NCBI RefSeq assembly: GCF_902459535.1
Contig: NZ_LR699553.1
Location: 496,001-560,000, forward strand
Length of the DNA: 64,000 bases
Source of the DNA: Paraburkholderia dioscoreae
Lineage (GTDB): Bacteria; Pseudomonadota; Gammaproteobacteria; Burkholderiales; Burkholderiaceae
Direction of reading: 5' to 3'
Shown here: one piece after another, positions 1 to 10,166 of the stretch
Numbering within the stretch: the stretch's first letter is position 1
Layout: every line of letters begins with the position of its first letter
Position numbers and translations under genes: made by a program
Notes under the pieces: generated by a model
What the model saw: only the letters and a program-made list of their open reading frames with translations
Database searches by the model: none
Told to the model about the DNA's origin: nothing

Positions 1-56
1 CGATTGCCGTTTTCGCGGGACGTGAGCGCTGGCTAAGCTGGCGCCGCTGCGCCTGA
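1..56 (+). CDS. possible C-terminal tail of an upstream gene (partial)
   Basis: The first bases can be read in frame 3 as a short tail ending in GRERWLSWRRCA before a TGA stop at 54-56. The gene would begin upstream of the window. In related genomes I recall a small methyltransferase-like gene before the zinc-ribbon gene, but 17 residues are too few to identify anything. A chance open stretch is equally possible. Confidence 0.25.
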   Translation, partial: IAVFAGRERWLSWRRCA

Positions 57-186
57 AAGTGCGGCAGTGGCGCATCACGGCGGCGCGGACGGGACTTGAT
101 TCGACAGCGGCCGCCCCCACTTGAGCGGACGGTGGCCGCGTCGGGCGCTCGTCCCCAAAATCCGGGGAACGGGTATCGTTTGCGGC

Positions 187-192
187 TATAAT
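187..192 (+). promoter_or_regulatory. candidate -10 box for the fmdB-like gene
   Basis: A perfect TATAAT lies about 47 bases before the ATG of the zinc-ribbon gene. No convincing -35 hexamer is present at 16-18 bases upstream, so only the -10 box is called. An AGGGAAAAGGA ribosome-binding stretch follows just before the start codon. Confidence 0.35.
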
Positions 193-238
193 TCAAGGCT
201 TTGCAAGCGTTTACACGATTTCAGTAGGGAAAAGGATC

Positions 239-640
239 ATGCCGATCTACGCTTATCGTTGCGAATCGTGCGGCTTCGGGAAGGATGTGCTTCAGAAGAT
301 GAGCGACCCCCAGTTGACGCAGTGTCCCGAGTGCGGGAAAGACACTTTTCGCAAGCAGGTCACCGCTGCGGGCTTCCAGTTGAAGGGCTCCGGCTGGTAC
401 GTGACCGATTTTCGCGGCGGCAACGGCGGCACGAGCGCGCCTGCCAAGCCCGACGCCAATGGCGCCTCGAATGGCGCCTCCGGCGAGAATGCGGGTGCCG
501 ATAATGGCGCAGCGGCGCAATCCGTGGCCGCGGCGGGCGGTACGGCCGCCGCCGGTTCATCGAGCACGGTCGCAACGCCGTCCGCGCCTGCTGCCGCACC
601 GGCCGCTTCGGCGAGTTCGAGCGGCTCCGGCAGCGCCTAG
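239..640 (+). CDS. FmdB-family zinc-ribbon regulatory protein
   Basis: This 133-residue protein opens with the FmdB/CxxC_CxxC_SSSS signature: MPIYAYRCESCG, then a second CPECG pair about 25 residues later, giving four cysteines for one zinc. Residues 1-65 form the conserved domain, ending near GSGWYVTDF. The remaining half is a low-complexity tail of Ala, Ser, Gly and Asn that is probably disordered. Family members are small putative regulators named after a formamidase-operon protein of Methylophilus, and their biochemical role is poorly known. It sits directly upstream of the DUF502 gene and aspS, an order common in Burkholderia relatives. The start is backed by an AAGGA stretch before the ATG. 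Confidence 0.85.
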   Translation: MPIYAYRCESCGFGKDVLQKMSDPQLTQCPECGKDTFRKQVTAAGFQLKGSGWYVTDFRGGNGGTSAPAKPDANGASNGASGENAGADNGAAAQSVAAAGGTAAAGSSSTVATPSAPAAAPAASASSSGSGSA

Positions 641-715
641 TGGGACTGCCGCCCTGCGGGGCGGCGCACACGCCGCGCGTTGGGCTTCGGCCCGTGCGGC
701 TTTCTGGCGGTACAC

Positions 716-1369
716 ATGACGACGAAAAAAACGACGCTCAAATCGGTGTTCCTGACTGGCCTGCTGGTGCTGGTGCCTTTGGCCATCACGCTGTGGGTGC
801 TCGGCCTGATCATCGGCACGATGGACCAGACGCTGTTGCTGCTGCCGGCAGCCTGGCAGCCGGAGCGGCTGTTTGGTTTTCGCCTTCCCGGTCTCGGCGC
901 GGTGCTCACGCTGGCGTTCATCTTCGTTGTCGGGCTGTTGACGCAGAACTTCATCGGGCAGAAGCTCGTGAAGTGGTGGGAACTGCTGGTCGGTCACATT
1001 CCGGTGGTCGGCCCGATCTACACCAGCGTCAAGCAGGTGTCCGATACCCTGCTGTCGAGCAGCGGCAACGCGTTTCGCAAAGCGCTGCTGATCGAATACC
1101 CGCGCCGCGGCTCCTATACGATCGCGTTTCTGACCGGTATTCCGGGCGGCGACGTGCTCAACCATCTGAAAGAAGATCACGTCAGCGTGTATGTGCCGAC
1201 TACGCCGAATCCCACGTCCGGCTTCTTCCTGATGGTGCCGAGGAGCGAAGTGATCGAGCTCGACATGACGGTCGACGCTGCGCTCAAGTACATCGTCTCG
1301 ATGGGCGTCGTGGCGCCGTCCGCGCCGCCGGCGCCGGTGCGCCGCACGACAGTCGAGCCTCCGCTGTAA
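716..1369 (+). CDS. DUF502 family inner-membrane protein
   Basis: A 217-residue membrane protein of the DUF502 family, whose function is unknown. Two hydrophobic segments are visible: roughly residues 8-32 (VFLTGLLVLVPLAITLWVL) and 60-80 (LGAVLTLAFIFVVGLL). After them comes the family hallmark PVVGPIYTSVKQV and then a soluble C-terminal half containing GFFLMVPRSEV. I start it at the ATG at 716, because MTTKKTTLKSVFLTG matches the usual short basic N-terminus. An in-frame ATG at 680 would add 12 atypical residues. It lies 76 bases after the zinc-ribbon gene and 76 before aspS and may be co-transcribed with both. Confidence 0.85.
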   Translation: MTTKKTTLKSVFLTGLLVLVPLAITLWVLGLIIGTMDQTLLLLPAAWQPERLFGFRLPGLGAVLTLAFIFVVGLLTQNFIGQKLVKWWELLVGHIPVVGPIYTSVKQVSDTLLSSSGNAFRKALLIEYPRRGSYTIAFLTGIPGGDVLNHLKEDHVSVYVPTTPNPTSGFFLMVPRSEVIELDMTVDAALKYIVSMGVVAPSAPPAPVRRTTVEPPL

Positions 1370-1445
1370 TGCCGGCGCGCCACGTTTCACGCAGCGTTTC
1401 GCTGCAGCGCGCCGTTCAACCAATGCAAAACGAAAGACAAACATC

Positions 1446-3245
<1,800 letters not shown>

Positions 3246-3305
3246 TCGAAGGCGCAATGGCCTGAAGCCAGTGAGTGCTGTCTGAAAGCGACAGCGGGAG
3301 CAACC

Positions 3306-3339
3306 GGAAAAGGCGCGTGATGCGCCTTTTCCGTTTTTT
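3306..3339 (+). terminator. rho-independent terminator after aspS
   Basis: An 11-bp perfect GC-containing stem (GGAAAAGGCGC / GCGCCTTTTCC) with a 5-base loop is followed by G and six T residues. It lies 60 bases after the aspS stop codon and before nudB, and probably ends the upstream transcription unit. Confidence 0.85.
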
Positions 3340-3426
3340 GCGTTACAGTCGATGCAACCACGTTCGACCGCTCGTCGAACACTCGCCGACATGTACCGCG
3401 CAAGCGTTGCGCCCAGCTTTTACGCC

Positions 3427-3930
3427 ATGCCGAAACCGCCGAAGATTCCGCAATCCGTACTCGTCATCATCCATACGCCCACGCTCGACGTGCTGTTGAT
3501 CGAGCGCGCCGATCACGCCGGTTTCTGGCAGTCGGTCACGGGCTCCAAAGATCAACTCGATGAACCGCTCGGCGCGACGGCGGCGCGTGAAGTCGCCGAA
3601 GAGACCGGCATCGTGGTGGGCAGCCAGTTGGTGCCGCAGCGCGCCTTGTTCGACTGGCAATATTCGATCGAATACGAGATCTACCCGGAGTTCCGGCACC
3701 GCTACGCCGAAGGCGTGATCCACAACACCGAGCATTGGTTCAGCCTGCAGGTGCCCGAGCAGCTTGAGGTCACGCTGGCGCCGCGCGAGCACACCGCATT
3801 CATGTGGCTGCCGTATGACGAGGCGGCGTCGCGCTGCTTTTCGTCGTCGAATGCCGATGCGATCCTGCAGTTGCCCAAGCGGCTGGATGGGCGTGCCGTG
3901 GTTGGGCAATCCGGGGAGCTTAACCGGTGA
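3427..3930 (+). CDS. nudB: dihydroneopterin triphosphate diphosphatase (Nudix)
   Basis: A 167-residue Nudix hydrolase that removes pyrophosphate from dihydroneopterin triphosphate, an early folate-biosynthesis step. It starts at MPKPPKIPQSVLVII. The substrate-family hallmark FWQSVTGS precedes the Nudix box, which ends in the canonical REVAEETGI. The loop between the box glycine and REV is one residue longer than the textbook Gx5Ex7REUxEExGU spacing. The aspS-nudB neighbourhood is also seen in other proteobacteria. Its stop codon overlaps the GTG start of the next gene, so the two are translationally coupled. An in-frame start at 3352 is less likely because the extra 25 residues do not resemble the family. 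Confidence 0.9.
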   Translation: MPKPPKIPQSVLVIIHTPTLDVLLIERADHAGFWQSVTGSKDQLDEPLGATAAREVAEETGIVVGSQLVPQRALFDWQYSIEYEIYPEFRHRYAEGVIHNTEHWFSLQVPEQLEVTLAPREHTAFMWLPYDEAASRCFSSSNADAILQLPKRLDGRAVVGQSGELNR

Positions 3931-5186
3931 GCGTCGGCGGTGCGCGCCGTTTCGCCCGATTGCGGCAAGCGCTGCTCGGCCGCCGCTATTGGCAGCGTTA
4001 CCGGTTTACCAGCGGCAACGACGTCAAGCTGCTGCGTTCCGGCGACGAGTTCTTCCGCGCACTGATCGAGCGTGTCGATGCCGCGCAGAGCGACGTGGTG
4101 CTCGAAACGTATATCTTCTGCAATGACAACGCCGGCCAGGCGGTCAGCGCGGCGCTGCTGCGCGCCGTCGAACGCGGCGTCAAAGTGCGGGCCATCACCG
4201 ACGGCATCGGCACCGCGCGTTTGCCGATGTTCAACGAGTGGGCCGCCGCCGGCATCGACCATCGTATCTATAACCCGCACCTGTTCGGCCGCTTCGGCTT
4301 TTCGCGCACGCACCGCAAACTGGCGGTGATCGACGATCAGTTCGCGTTCTGCGGCGGGATCAACATCGTCGACGATTACGAGAATAACGGCGAGAAGCTG
4401 CCGTACCGGCGCTGGGACTTCGCGGTCGAATTGCATGGGCCGGTGGTCGGCGATATCCGCCAGGCGTTCGAGGTGCAGTGGCGGCGGATTCGCCTCGGGC
4501 ATCGGCCGCTGGAGTCGATGGCGCCGGATCTCGGGCCGCAGACCGCGGCTTCGCTCGGCAGTCTACGTCGCCGGCGCCGCCGCCGTAACGAGGCGCTGTG
4601 GGCGGGCGGTCAGCCCTGCGTGGCGTTCGTCGCACGCGACAACCTGATCAACCGGCGCGCTATCGAGAAAGCGTATCTGGCCGCGATTGGCCAGGCGCGC
4701 AATGAAGTGCTGCTCGCCAATCCTTACTTCATGCCGGGGCGCAAGCTGCGGCGCGCGCTGGTGTTCGCGGCGCGGCGCGGCGTCGTGGTGAAGCTGATTA
4801 TCGGGCGCAAGGAATTCAAGGCGCTCGATTATGCGGTGCCGTTTCTGTATCGCTCGCTGCTCAAGGCCGGTGTGCAGATCGCGGAGTACGAGAAGACGCT
4901 GCTTCACGGCAAGGTTGCGGTGGTGGATTCGAACTGGGGGACGGTCGGCTCGTCGAACCTCGACGCGCTGAGCCTGATGCTCAACAACGAAGCCAACGTG
5001 GTGCTGGTGAACGATCCCGCGATCGACGCGCTGCGCGAAGCGATCCTCGTCGCCTTCAAGGACTCGCGCCGCATCGACGAGGCACGCTACGACGCCCGCC
5101 CGGCCGGCGAACGTGTGCTCAACTGGCTCGCCTACACCACTTATCGGGCTGTGATGAAGCTGCTGACGGTCGGCGGCTACGACTGA
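3927..5186 (+). CDS. clsB: cardiolipin synthase ClsB (phospholipase D family)
   Basis: A 419-residue phospholipase D superfamily enzyme with two HKD motifs. The first reads RTHRKLAVIDD with GG downstream (about residues 128-145) and the second reads LLHGKVAVVDSNWGTVGSSN (about 325-345). There are no N-terminal membrane spans, which fits ClsB rather than ClsA. The expected reaction is phosphatidyl transfer to phosphatidylglycerol to give cardiolipin at the inner membrane. The GTG start overlaps the nudB stop (GTGA). The C-terminal DEARYDARPAGERVLNWLAYTTYR is typical of ClsB. Confidence 0.92.
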   Translation: MSVGGARRFARLRQALLGRRYWQRYRFTSGNDVKLLRSGDEFFRALIERVDAAQSDVVLETYIFCNDNAGQAVSAALLRAVERGVKVRAITDGIGTARLPMFNEWAAAGIDHRIYNPHLFGRFGFSRTHRKLAVIDDQFAFCGGINIVDDYENNGEKLPYRRWDFAVELHGPVVGDIRQAFEVQWRRIRLGHRPLESMAPDLGPQTAASLGSLRRRRRRRNEALWAGGQPCVAFVARDNLINRRAIEKAYLAAIGQARNEVLLANPYFMPGRKLRRALVFAARRGVVVKLIIGRKEFKALDYAVPFLYRSLLKAGVQIAEYEKTLLHGKVAVVDSNWGTVGSSNLDALSLMLNNEANVVLVNDPAIDALREAILVAFKDSRRIDEARYDARPAGERVLNWLAYTTYRAVMKLLTVGGYD

Positions 5187-5542
5187 TTCGCGGTGATGCG
5201 CTGACGCGCGGACAAACGCCGGCCACGCGCGGCCGGTGCAAGTGCAACTCAGGTGCAACGCTTGAGCCGCGTTGCTCGCCTTGCGTCACGCATCAAGCCA
5301 CGGCACACGCAACACGCAACACGCCACACGCAGCACGCCACACGCCACACGCCACACGCCACACGCCACACGCCACGTTTCGGAACGCTCCTAGAGACGG
5401 GCCGCCACCCTGGCAAACATAATCTGCGCTCGTCATAGAACGGGCGGCCGGGCGAATTGCACGCGCCACTCCAACCTCTTCCTCTCGTCAAGCCTCGCTG
5501 CCGTTTCGACTGCGCGCTCACGGCAACCGGATCGGCGGCGTC
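5187..5542. other. intergenic spacer with heptamer repeat
   Basis: This 356-base spacer between clsB and the TPR gene has no credible gene. It contains a short CCGGCC/GGCCGG inverted repeat at 5219-5236 with no T-run, and the heptamer array described separately. Open frames across the array are only translations of the repeat. Confidence 0.7.
5304..5373. repeat. heptamer tandem repeat, ten copies of CACACGC
   Basis: Ten consecutive 7-bp units run without interruption. The first is CACACGC, units 2 and 3 are AACACGC, unit 4 is CACACGC, unit 5 is AGCACGC, and the last five are identical CACACGC. A 7-bp unit cannot keep a reading frame, which fits its position between genes. The identical units at one end suggest recent copy-number change by slippage. 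Confidence 0.95.
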
Positions 5543-7177
5543 ATGCTCACGCATCCGGATACGCATTCGCCAACCATGCCCACTTTCCCTTCCTCGCAGG
5601 CTCTCGACCATTCAAGTCTCCATGACGAGGCTGTGCAGGCCTATCAAGCCGGCCGCCATGACGTAGTGCGAACACTCGTCGAGCGGATTCTGGCCGGGGA
5701 CGCGGAGCATGTCGGCGCCATCCACTTGCAAGGCCTGCTCGCACTGGCGTCCGGCCATGCGCAAGAGGCGCTGCGCTGGCTCGAACACGCGATCCAGATC
5801 CGGCCGGAGCCGATTCTGTTCAACACGCTCTATGCGATTCGCCTCAACCTGGGAGACTTCGCCGGGGCCGTTCAGAGTATCCGGCAGGGACTCGCGATCC
5901 AGCCGGACTTTGCAGCGTTCCACTACAACCTCGCGTTGACGCTGCAACATCTCGGCCATATCGAGGACGCCGCGCTCGGCTATCGGCGCACGCTCGAACT
6001 CGATCCGGACAACTCGGCGGCGCATAACAATCTCGGCCGCGTTTGCGCGGACCTCGGCGCAATGGAAGAGGCCGGGCGGCATTACCGGCGCGCTATCGAA
6101 CTGTCGCCCGCCAATCTCGTCGCGCGTAACAACCTGGCGATGGCTTTGCTTGCGACCGGCCGCTACGACGAAGCGTGGCCGTATTTCGAGGACCGGTGGG
6201 TCAGTTTCAAGCTGGCCGATGGCTGGCCCGCACCAGCGCCGGTGGACGTGCCGCTGCCGCGCTGGCTGGGCGAAGACGTCTCCATCGCCCAGGGCGCGCA
6301 AGCGACGCGTGCATCGGCGCCATGTCTTCTCGTGCTTCACGAGCAAGGCCTCGGCGACAGCTTGCAGTTCGTACGCTATCTCCCGCTGGCGCTCGCGCAC
6401 TTTGCTCAGGTCGGCTATGTGTGCCCGCCGGCCTTGCGGCGCCTCTACGAGCAATCGTTGCATTCACGCTGGCCGGGCCTCGTATTGCTCGACGCCGTGC
6501 CTACCGATCTGGCCAGGTGGGACCGGTATATTCCGCTGATGTCGCTGCCAATGGCATTCGCCACGCGAGTCGCGACGATCCCTGCCGCGCTTCCTTATCT
6601 GTACGCCGACGTCGGGCAAGCCGCCGCCTGGCGCGCGCGGCTCGAAGCGCTGCCGGCTCCGCATCTGCCGCGCGTCGGCGTGGCGTGGGCGGGCGGCCAT
6701 TCGGGTATTGCCGTGGACCGGCTGCGCAGCCTCGCCGCCGCGCAAATCGCGCCGTTGCTGGCGTTGCCTCACGTGCGCTGGATCAGCCTGCAAAAAACCG
6801 ACGACCCGGCCAAGCTTCCCGACGCCGCCACCCGGACGCATCTGACCGACTGGACCGACGAAATCGGCGACTTCGCCGACACTGCGGCATTGATCGAGAA
6901 CCTCGATCTGGTGATTTCCGTCGATACTTCGGTCGCCCATCTTGCCGCGGCGATGGGCAAGCCAGTCTGGCTGCTCAACCGTTTCGCGGGTTGCTGGCGC
7001 TGGCTGTATGGCCGGGACGACAGCCCGTGGTATCCCGGATTGCGTCTTTTCACCCAGACGCGGCGTTCCGATTGGCATGACGTGCTGGAGCGGGTCGCCG
7101 TTGCCCTTACGCAAACTTTTCCAATGCACGACAACGCGTCCTCTCTCTTGCCGCGCGTCGCTGTCAAGCGCCCTTGA
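5543..7177 (+). CDS. TPR repeat protein with C-terminal glycosyltransferase-like domain
   Basis: A 544-residue two-part protein. Residues about 20-215 hold roughly five TPR units, for example AAFHYNLALTLQHLGHIEDA and SAAHNNLGRVCADLGAMEEA. The C-terminal half resembles the glycosyltransferase-9-like domain usually found with TPRs in betaproteobacteria: HEQGLGDSLQFVRYLPLA near residue 265, then VGVAWAGG and SVDTSVAHLAAAMGKPVWLLN near residue 460. No signal peptide or membrane span is seen. It could be a cytosolic sugar transferase acting on protein or glycan, but donor and acceptor are unknown. The neighbours are unrelated. The start at 5543 or an internal ATG at 5576 cannot be separated, since neither has a good ribosome-binding site. 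Confidence 0.75.
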   Translation: MLTHPDTHSPTMPTFPSSQALDHSSLHDEAVQAYQAGRHDVVRTLVERILAGDAEHVGAIHLQGLLALASGHAQEALRWLEHAIQIRPEPILFNTLYAIRLNLGDFAGAVQSIRQGLAIQPDFAAFHYNLALTLQHLGHIEDAALGYRRTLELDPDNSAAHNNLGRVCADLGAMEEAGRHYRRAIELSPANLVARNNLAMALLATGRYDEAWPYFEDRWVSFKLADGWPAPAPVDVPLPRWLGEDVSIAQGAQATRASAPCLLVLHEQGLGDSLQFVRYLPLALAHFAQVGYVCPPALRRLYEQSLHSRWPGLVLLDAVPTDLARWDRYIPLMSLPMAFATRVATIPAALPYLYADVGQAAAWRARLEALPAPHLPRVGVAWAGGHSGIAVDRLRSLAAAQIAPLLALPHVRWISLQKTDDPAKLPDAATRTHLTDWTDEIGDFADTAALIENLDLVISVDTSVAHLAAAMGKPVWLLNRFAGCWRWLYGRDDSPWYPGLRLFTQTRRSDWHDVLERVAVALTQTFPMHDNASSLLPRVAVKRP

Positions 7178-7564
7178 GCGGGCAGTGAACAGCGGGCAGC
7201 GTCGGCAGCCCTTTGTCAGCCCTGCATCTCAGGGAGCGAACGAGCGCCGTCCCGGGCTGGAATCCACGGTGCCACTGCGACCTTCCCCTACGCGCAATAC
7301 GCCAAATCCTCCTGGATTTGCGCCGACTTGCTGCACTATGTCTGCCGGCCACGCTAATCAGAGAAAGGTGCACTTCGGCAGGCAACCGCTGTCTTAAGGC
7401 AAGCGCCTCTAAAAAATCTCAATCCTCTGATTGACGGATGCCGCAGAATTGAAACCAGGTTAGAAACCGGTTTCTAATAAAGTCCTTGTTTCGCGGACGG
7501 CAGCACTCAATAATAGTACGGCCGTTCGATTTTCTTTCGGTCACATTAGAACGGTAAAAAAGCT
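7178..7564. other. 387-base regulatory spacer
   Basis: The first 250 bases contain nothing I can support. The last 120 bases carry the promoter and palindromic operator of the TetR-fad cluster. Short open frames here lack family resemblance and ribosome-binding sites. Confidence 0.6.
7449..7478 (+). promoter_or_regulatory. promoter overlapped by an 18-bp palindromic operator (PsrA-like)
   Basis: TTGAAA (7449-7454) and TCTAAT (7473-7478) form a -35/-10 pair with an 18-base spacer. A perfect 18-bp palindrome, TTAGAAACCGGTTTCTAA at 7460-7477, covers the spacer and -10 box. Its core GAAAC-CG-GTTTC matches the pattern known for PsrA, a TetR-family fatty-acid sensor of pseudomonads. Binding here would block RNA polymerase. 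The site is 88 bases upstream of the TetR gene and no similar site is seen before the acyl-CoA dehydrogenase, which suggests one autoregulated unit reading into fad genes. Confidence 0.6.
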
Positions 7565-8164
7565 ATGCGAAAAGGCGAACAGACGCGAGCCGCAATTCTC
7601 GACGCAGCACTTGATCTGGCAAGCCGCGACGGACTTGAAGGTCTGACGATCGGGTTGCTGGCCGAGCGTATGCAGATGAGCAAAAGCGGTGTGTTCGCGC
7701 ATTTCGGGTCGCGCGAGGATTTGCAGGTCGAAGTCGTGCGCGAATATCACCGTCGTTTCGAAGACGAGGTGTTTTTCCCGAGTTTGCGCGAGCCTCGTGG
7801 ATTGCCGCGCTTGCGCGCGATGATTTCCCGCTGGATCGAGAAACGCATTCAGGAAGTCACTACCGGCTGCATCTATATCAGCGGCGCCGTCGAATATGAC
7901 GACCGCGCGGATAACCCGGTGCGTGAACAACTGGTGTCGAGCGTGACGATCTGGCGTGCGGCGCTCACGCGCGCGATTTCGCAGGCAATGGAAGAAGGGC
8001 ATCTGCGTGCCGACACCGATCCGCAACTGATGCTGTTCGAACTGTACAGCTTCACGCTCGGTCTGCATCACGACGCGCGCTTCCTGCATTTGCCGGATGC
8101 GGTGCGTCTCACGTGGGCCGCGCTGGAAAAACTGATTGTTTCGTATCAAAGCGAAAGCCGTTAG
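7565..8164 (+). CDS. TetR/AcrR-family transcriptional regulator, probable fatty-acid-degradation repressor
   Basis: A 199-residue TetR-family protein. Residues 5-55 form the helix-turn-helix DNA-binding domain (RAAILDAALDLASRDGLEGLTIGLLAERMQMSKSGVFAHFGSRE, read in parts). The C-terminal ligand/dimer domain is less conserved and includes GCIYISGAVEYDDR and a late helix around EKLIVSYQSESR. It sits 100 bases upstream of the acyl-CoA dehydrogenase, facing the same way, and behind a promoter carrying a PsrA-like palindrome. I infer it represses itself and the fad genes and is released by an acyl-CoA or fatty acid. Ligand identity is not visible in sequence. Confidence 0.85.
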   Translation: MRKGEQTRAAILDAALDLASRDGLEGLTIGLLAERMQMSKSGVFAHFGSREDLQVEVVREYHRRFEDEVFFPSLREPRGLPRLRAMISRWIEKRIQEVTTGCIYISGAVEYDDRADNPVREQLVSSVTIWRAALTRAISQAMEEGHLRADTDPQLMLFELYSFTLGLHHDARFLHLPDAVRLTWAALEKLIVSYQSESR

Positions 8165-8264
8165 CAGCGTCGCCGCCAGACAGGCGGATTCAGCGGCGCA
8201 GAAAGTTCCGATCCACGGACTCGGCTAACAGCCTGGCTTCTTGTCAAACTTGGGAGAGAGAGTC

Positions 8265-10052
8265 ATGGGACAGTACGCCGCGCCGCTGCGCGACATGCAA
8301 TTCGTGTTGCACGAACTGCTTAACGTCGAAGCCGAAATCAGGCAGATGCCGAAGCACGCGGATCTCGATGCCGACACGATCAACGCGGTCCTCGAAGAAG
8401 CCGGCAAGTTCTGCTCCGAAGTATTGTTCCCGCTCAACCACAGCGGCGATCAGGAAGGCTGCACGTACGCCGGCGACGGCGTCGTGACCACGCCGAAGGG
8501 CTTCAAGGAAGCCTATGCGCAATATGTCGAAGCCGGCTGGCCCGCACTGGGCTGCGACCCGGAATACGGCGGCCAGGGGCTGCCCGCGTTCGTCAACAAC
8601 GCGCTGTATGAAATGCTGAACTCGGCAAATCAGGCGTGGACCATGTATCCCGGCCTCTCGCACGGCGCGTACGAATGTCTGCACGCACACGGCACGCCGG
8701 AGTTGCAGCAGCGCTATCTGCCGAAGCTCGTCGCCGGTGTCTGGACCGGCACGATGTGTCTGACCGAACCGCATTGCGGCACGGACCTGGGTATTCTGCG
8801 CACCAAGGCCGAACCGAACAGTGACGGCTCGTACGCGATCAGCGGCACGAAGATTTTCATCTCCAGCGGCGAACACGATCTCGCGGAGAACATCGTCCAC
8901 CTGGTGCTTGCGCGTCTGCCGGATGCACCCAAGGGCACCAAGGGCATTTCGCTCTTCATCGTACCGAAGTTCGTACCGAACGAAGCGGGCGAACCGGGCG
9001 AGCGCAACGGCGTGAAGTGCGGCTCCATCGAACACAAGATGGGCATTCACGGCAACGCGACCTGCGTGATCAATCTCGACAACGCCAAGGGCTGGCTCGT
9101 CGGCGAGCCGAACAAGGGCTTGAACGCCATGTTCGTGATGATGAACGCCGCGCGTCTCGGCGTCGGCATGCAGAGCCTGGGCCTGACCGAAGTCGCGTAT
9201 CAGAATTCGCTGGTGTACGCGAAAGAGCGTCTGCAGATGCGTTCGCTGACCGGCCCGAAGGCGCCGGAAAAGGCGGCCGATCCGATCATCGTGCATCCGG
9301 ACGTGCGCCGCATGCTGCTCACGCAAAAAGCCTACGCCGAAGGCGCACGCGCTTTCTCGTACTGGTCGGCGCTGCATATCGACAAGGAACTGTCGCACGC
9401 TGACGAATCGGTGCGCAAGGAAGCCGCCGACCTCGTCGCGCTGCTCACGCCGATCCTGAAAGCGTTCCTGTCGGACAACGCGTTCGAAGGCACCAATCAC
9501 GCCATGCAGATCTACGGCGGCCACGGCTTCATCGCCGAATGGGGCATGGAGCAGTACGTGCGCGACGCGCGCATCAACATGATCTACGAAGGCACCAACG
9601 CGATCCAGGCGCTCGACCTGCTCGGCCGCAAGATCCTCGGCGACATGGGCGCGAAGATGAAGAAGTTCGGCAAGCTGGTGTCCGATTTCGTCGAAGCCGA
9701 AGGCGTGAAGCCGGAAATGCAGGAGTTCATCAACCCGCTCGCCGACATCGGTGAAAAGGTGCAGAAGCTGACGATGGAAATCGGCATGAAGGCCATGCAG
9801 AACCCGGACGAAGTCGGCGCTGCGGCGGTGCCGTATCTGCGCACCGTCGGCCACCTGGTGTTCTCGTACTTCTGGGCCCGCATGGCACGCGTCGCGCTCG
9901 ATAAGGAAGCCTCGGGCGATCCGTTCTACAAGGCGAAGCTCGCAACGGCTCGCTTCTACTTTGCGAAGCTGCTGCCGGAAACGGCCATGACGATCCGTCA
10001 GGCCCGCGCCGGCTCGAAGTCGATGATGGAAGTCGACGAAGCGCTGTTCTAA
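8265..10052 (+). CDS. acyl-CoA dehydrogenase (FadE-type, long form)
   Basis: A 595-residue FAD-dependent acyl-CoA dehydrogenase catalysing the first step of beta-oxidation. Features in order: a family-specific N-terminus (MGQYAAPLRDMQFVLHEL), the flavin-binding CLTEPHCGTDLG near residue 165, a substrate-pocket region, and MIYEGTNAIQALDLLGRK near residue 445, which carries the catalytic-type glutamate. The extra C-terminal 120 residues match the acetyl-CoA-dehydrogenase-like C-terminal domain of the long form. The start at 8265 is supported by GGGAGAGAG just upstream; a start 24 bases earlier is possible but has no ribosome-binding site. It leads the cluster of enzyme genes followed by the FadB-like fusion and thiolase. 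Confidence 0.92.
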   Translation: MGQYAAPLRDMQFVLHELLNVEAEIRQMPKHADLDADTINAVLEEAGKFCSEVLFPLNHSGDQEGCTYAGDGVVTTPKGFKEAYAQYVEAGWPALGCDPEYGGQGLPAFVNNALYEMLNSANQAWTMYPGLSHGAYECLHAHGTPELQQRYLPKLVAGVWTGTMCLTEPHCGTDLGILRTKAEPNSDGSYAISGTKIFISSGEHDLAENIVHLVLARLPDAPKGTKGISLFIVPKFVPNEAGEPGERNGVKCGSIEHKMGIHGNATCVINLDNAKGWLVGEPNKGLNAMFVMMNAARLGVGMQSLGLTEVAYQNSLVYAKERLQMRSLTGPKAPEKAADPIIVHPDVRRMLLTQKAYAEGARAFSYWSALHIDKELSHADESVRKEAADLVALLTPILKAFLSDNAFEGTNHAMQIYGGHGFIAEWGMEQYVRDARINMIYEGTNAIQALDLLGRKILGDMGAKMKKFGKLVSDFVEAEGVKPEMQEFINPLADIGEKVQKLTMEIGMKAMQNPDEVGAAAVPYLRTVGHLVFSYFWARMARVALDKEASGDPFYKAKLATARFYFAKLLPETAMTIRQARAGSKSMMEVDEALF

Positions 10053-10166
10053 GCCACATCGCGGCAAGCGCCACGCGCGGGATAGCGCGTGGCGCTTGCG
10101 TCAGCCACCTGTCGCGAAGCGTCCAACCAGGCTTCGCGACCTCGCATAACTCCCCGGAGGAACGAC

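Noticed and set aside
5304..5373. CRISPR array
   Set aside because: The repeat has no spacers and a 7-bp unit, and no cas gene is present.
5253..5438. Open frame translating the CACACGC array into a His/Thr/Arg-rich peptide
   Set aside because: It is only a translation of the repeat and has no start signal.
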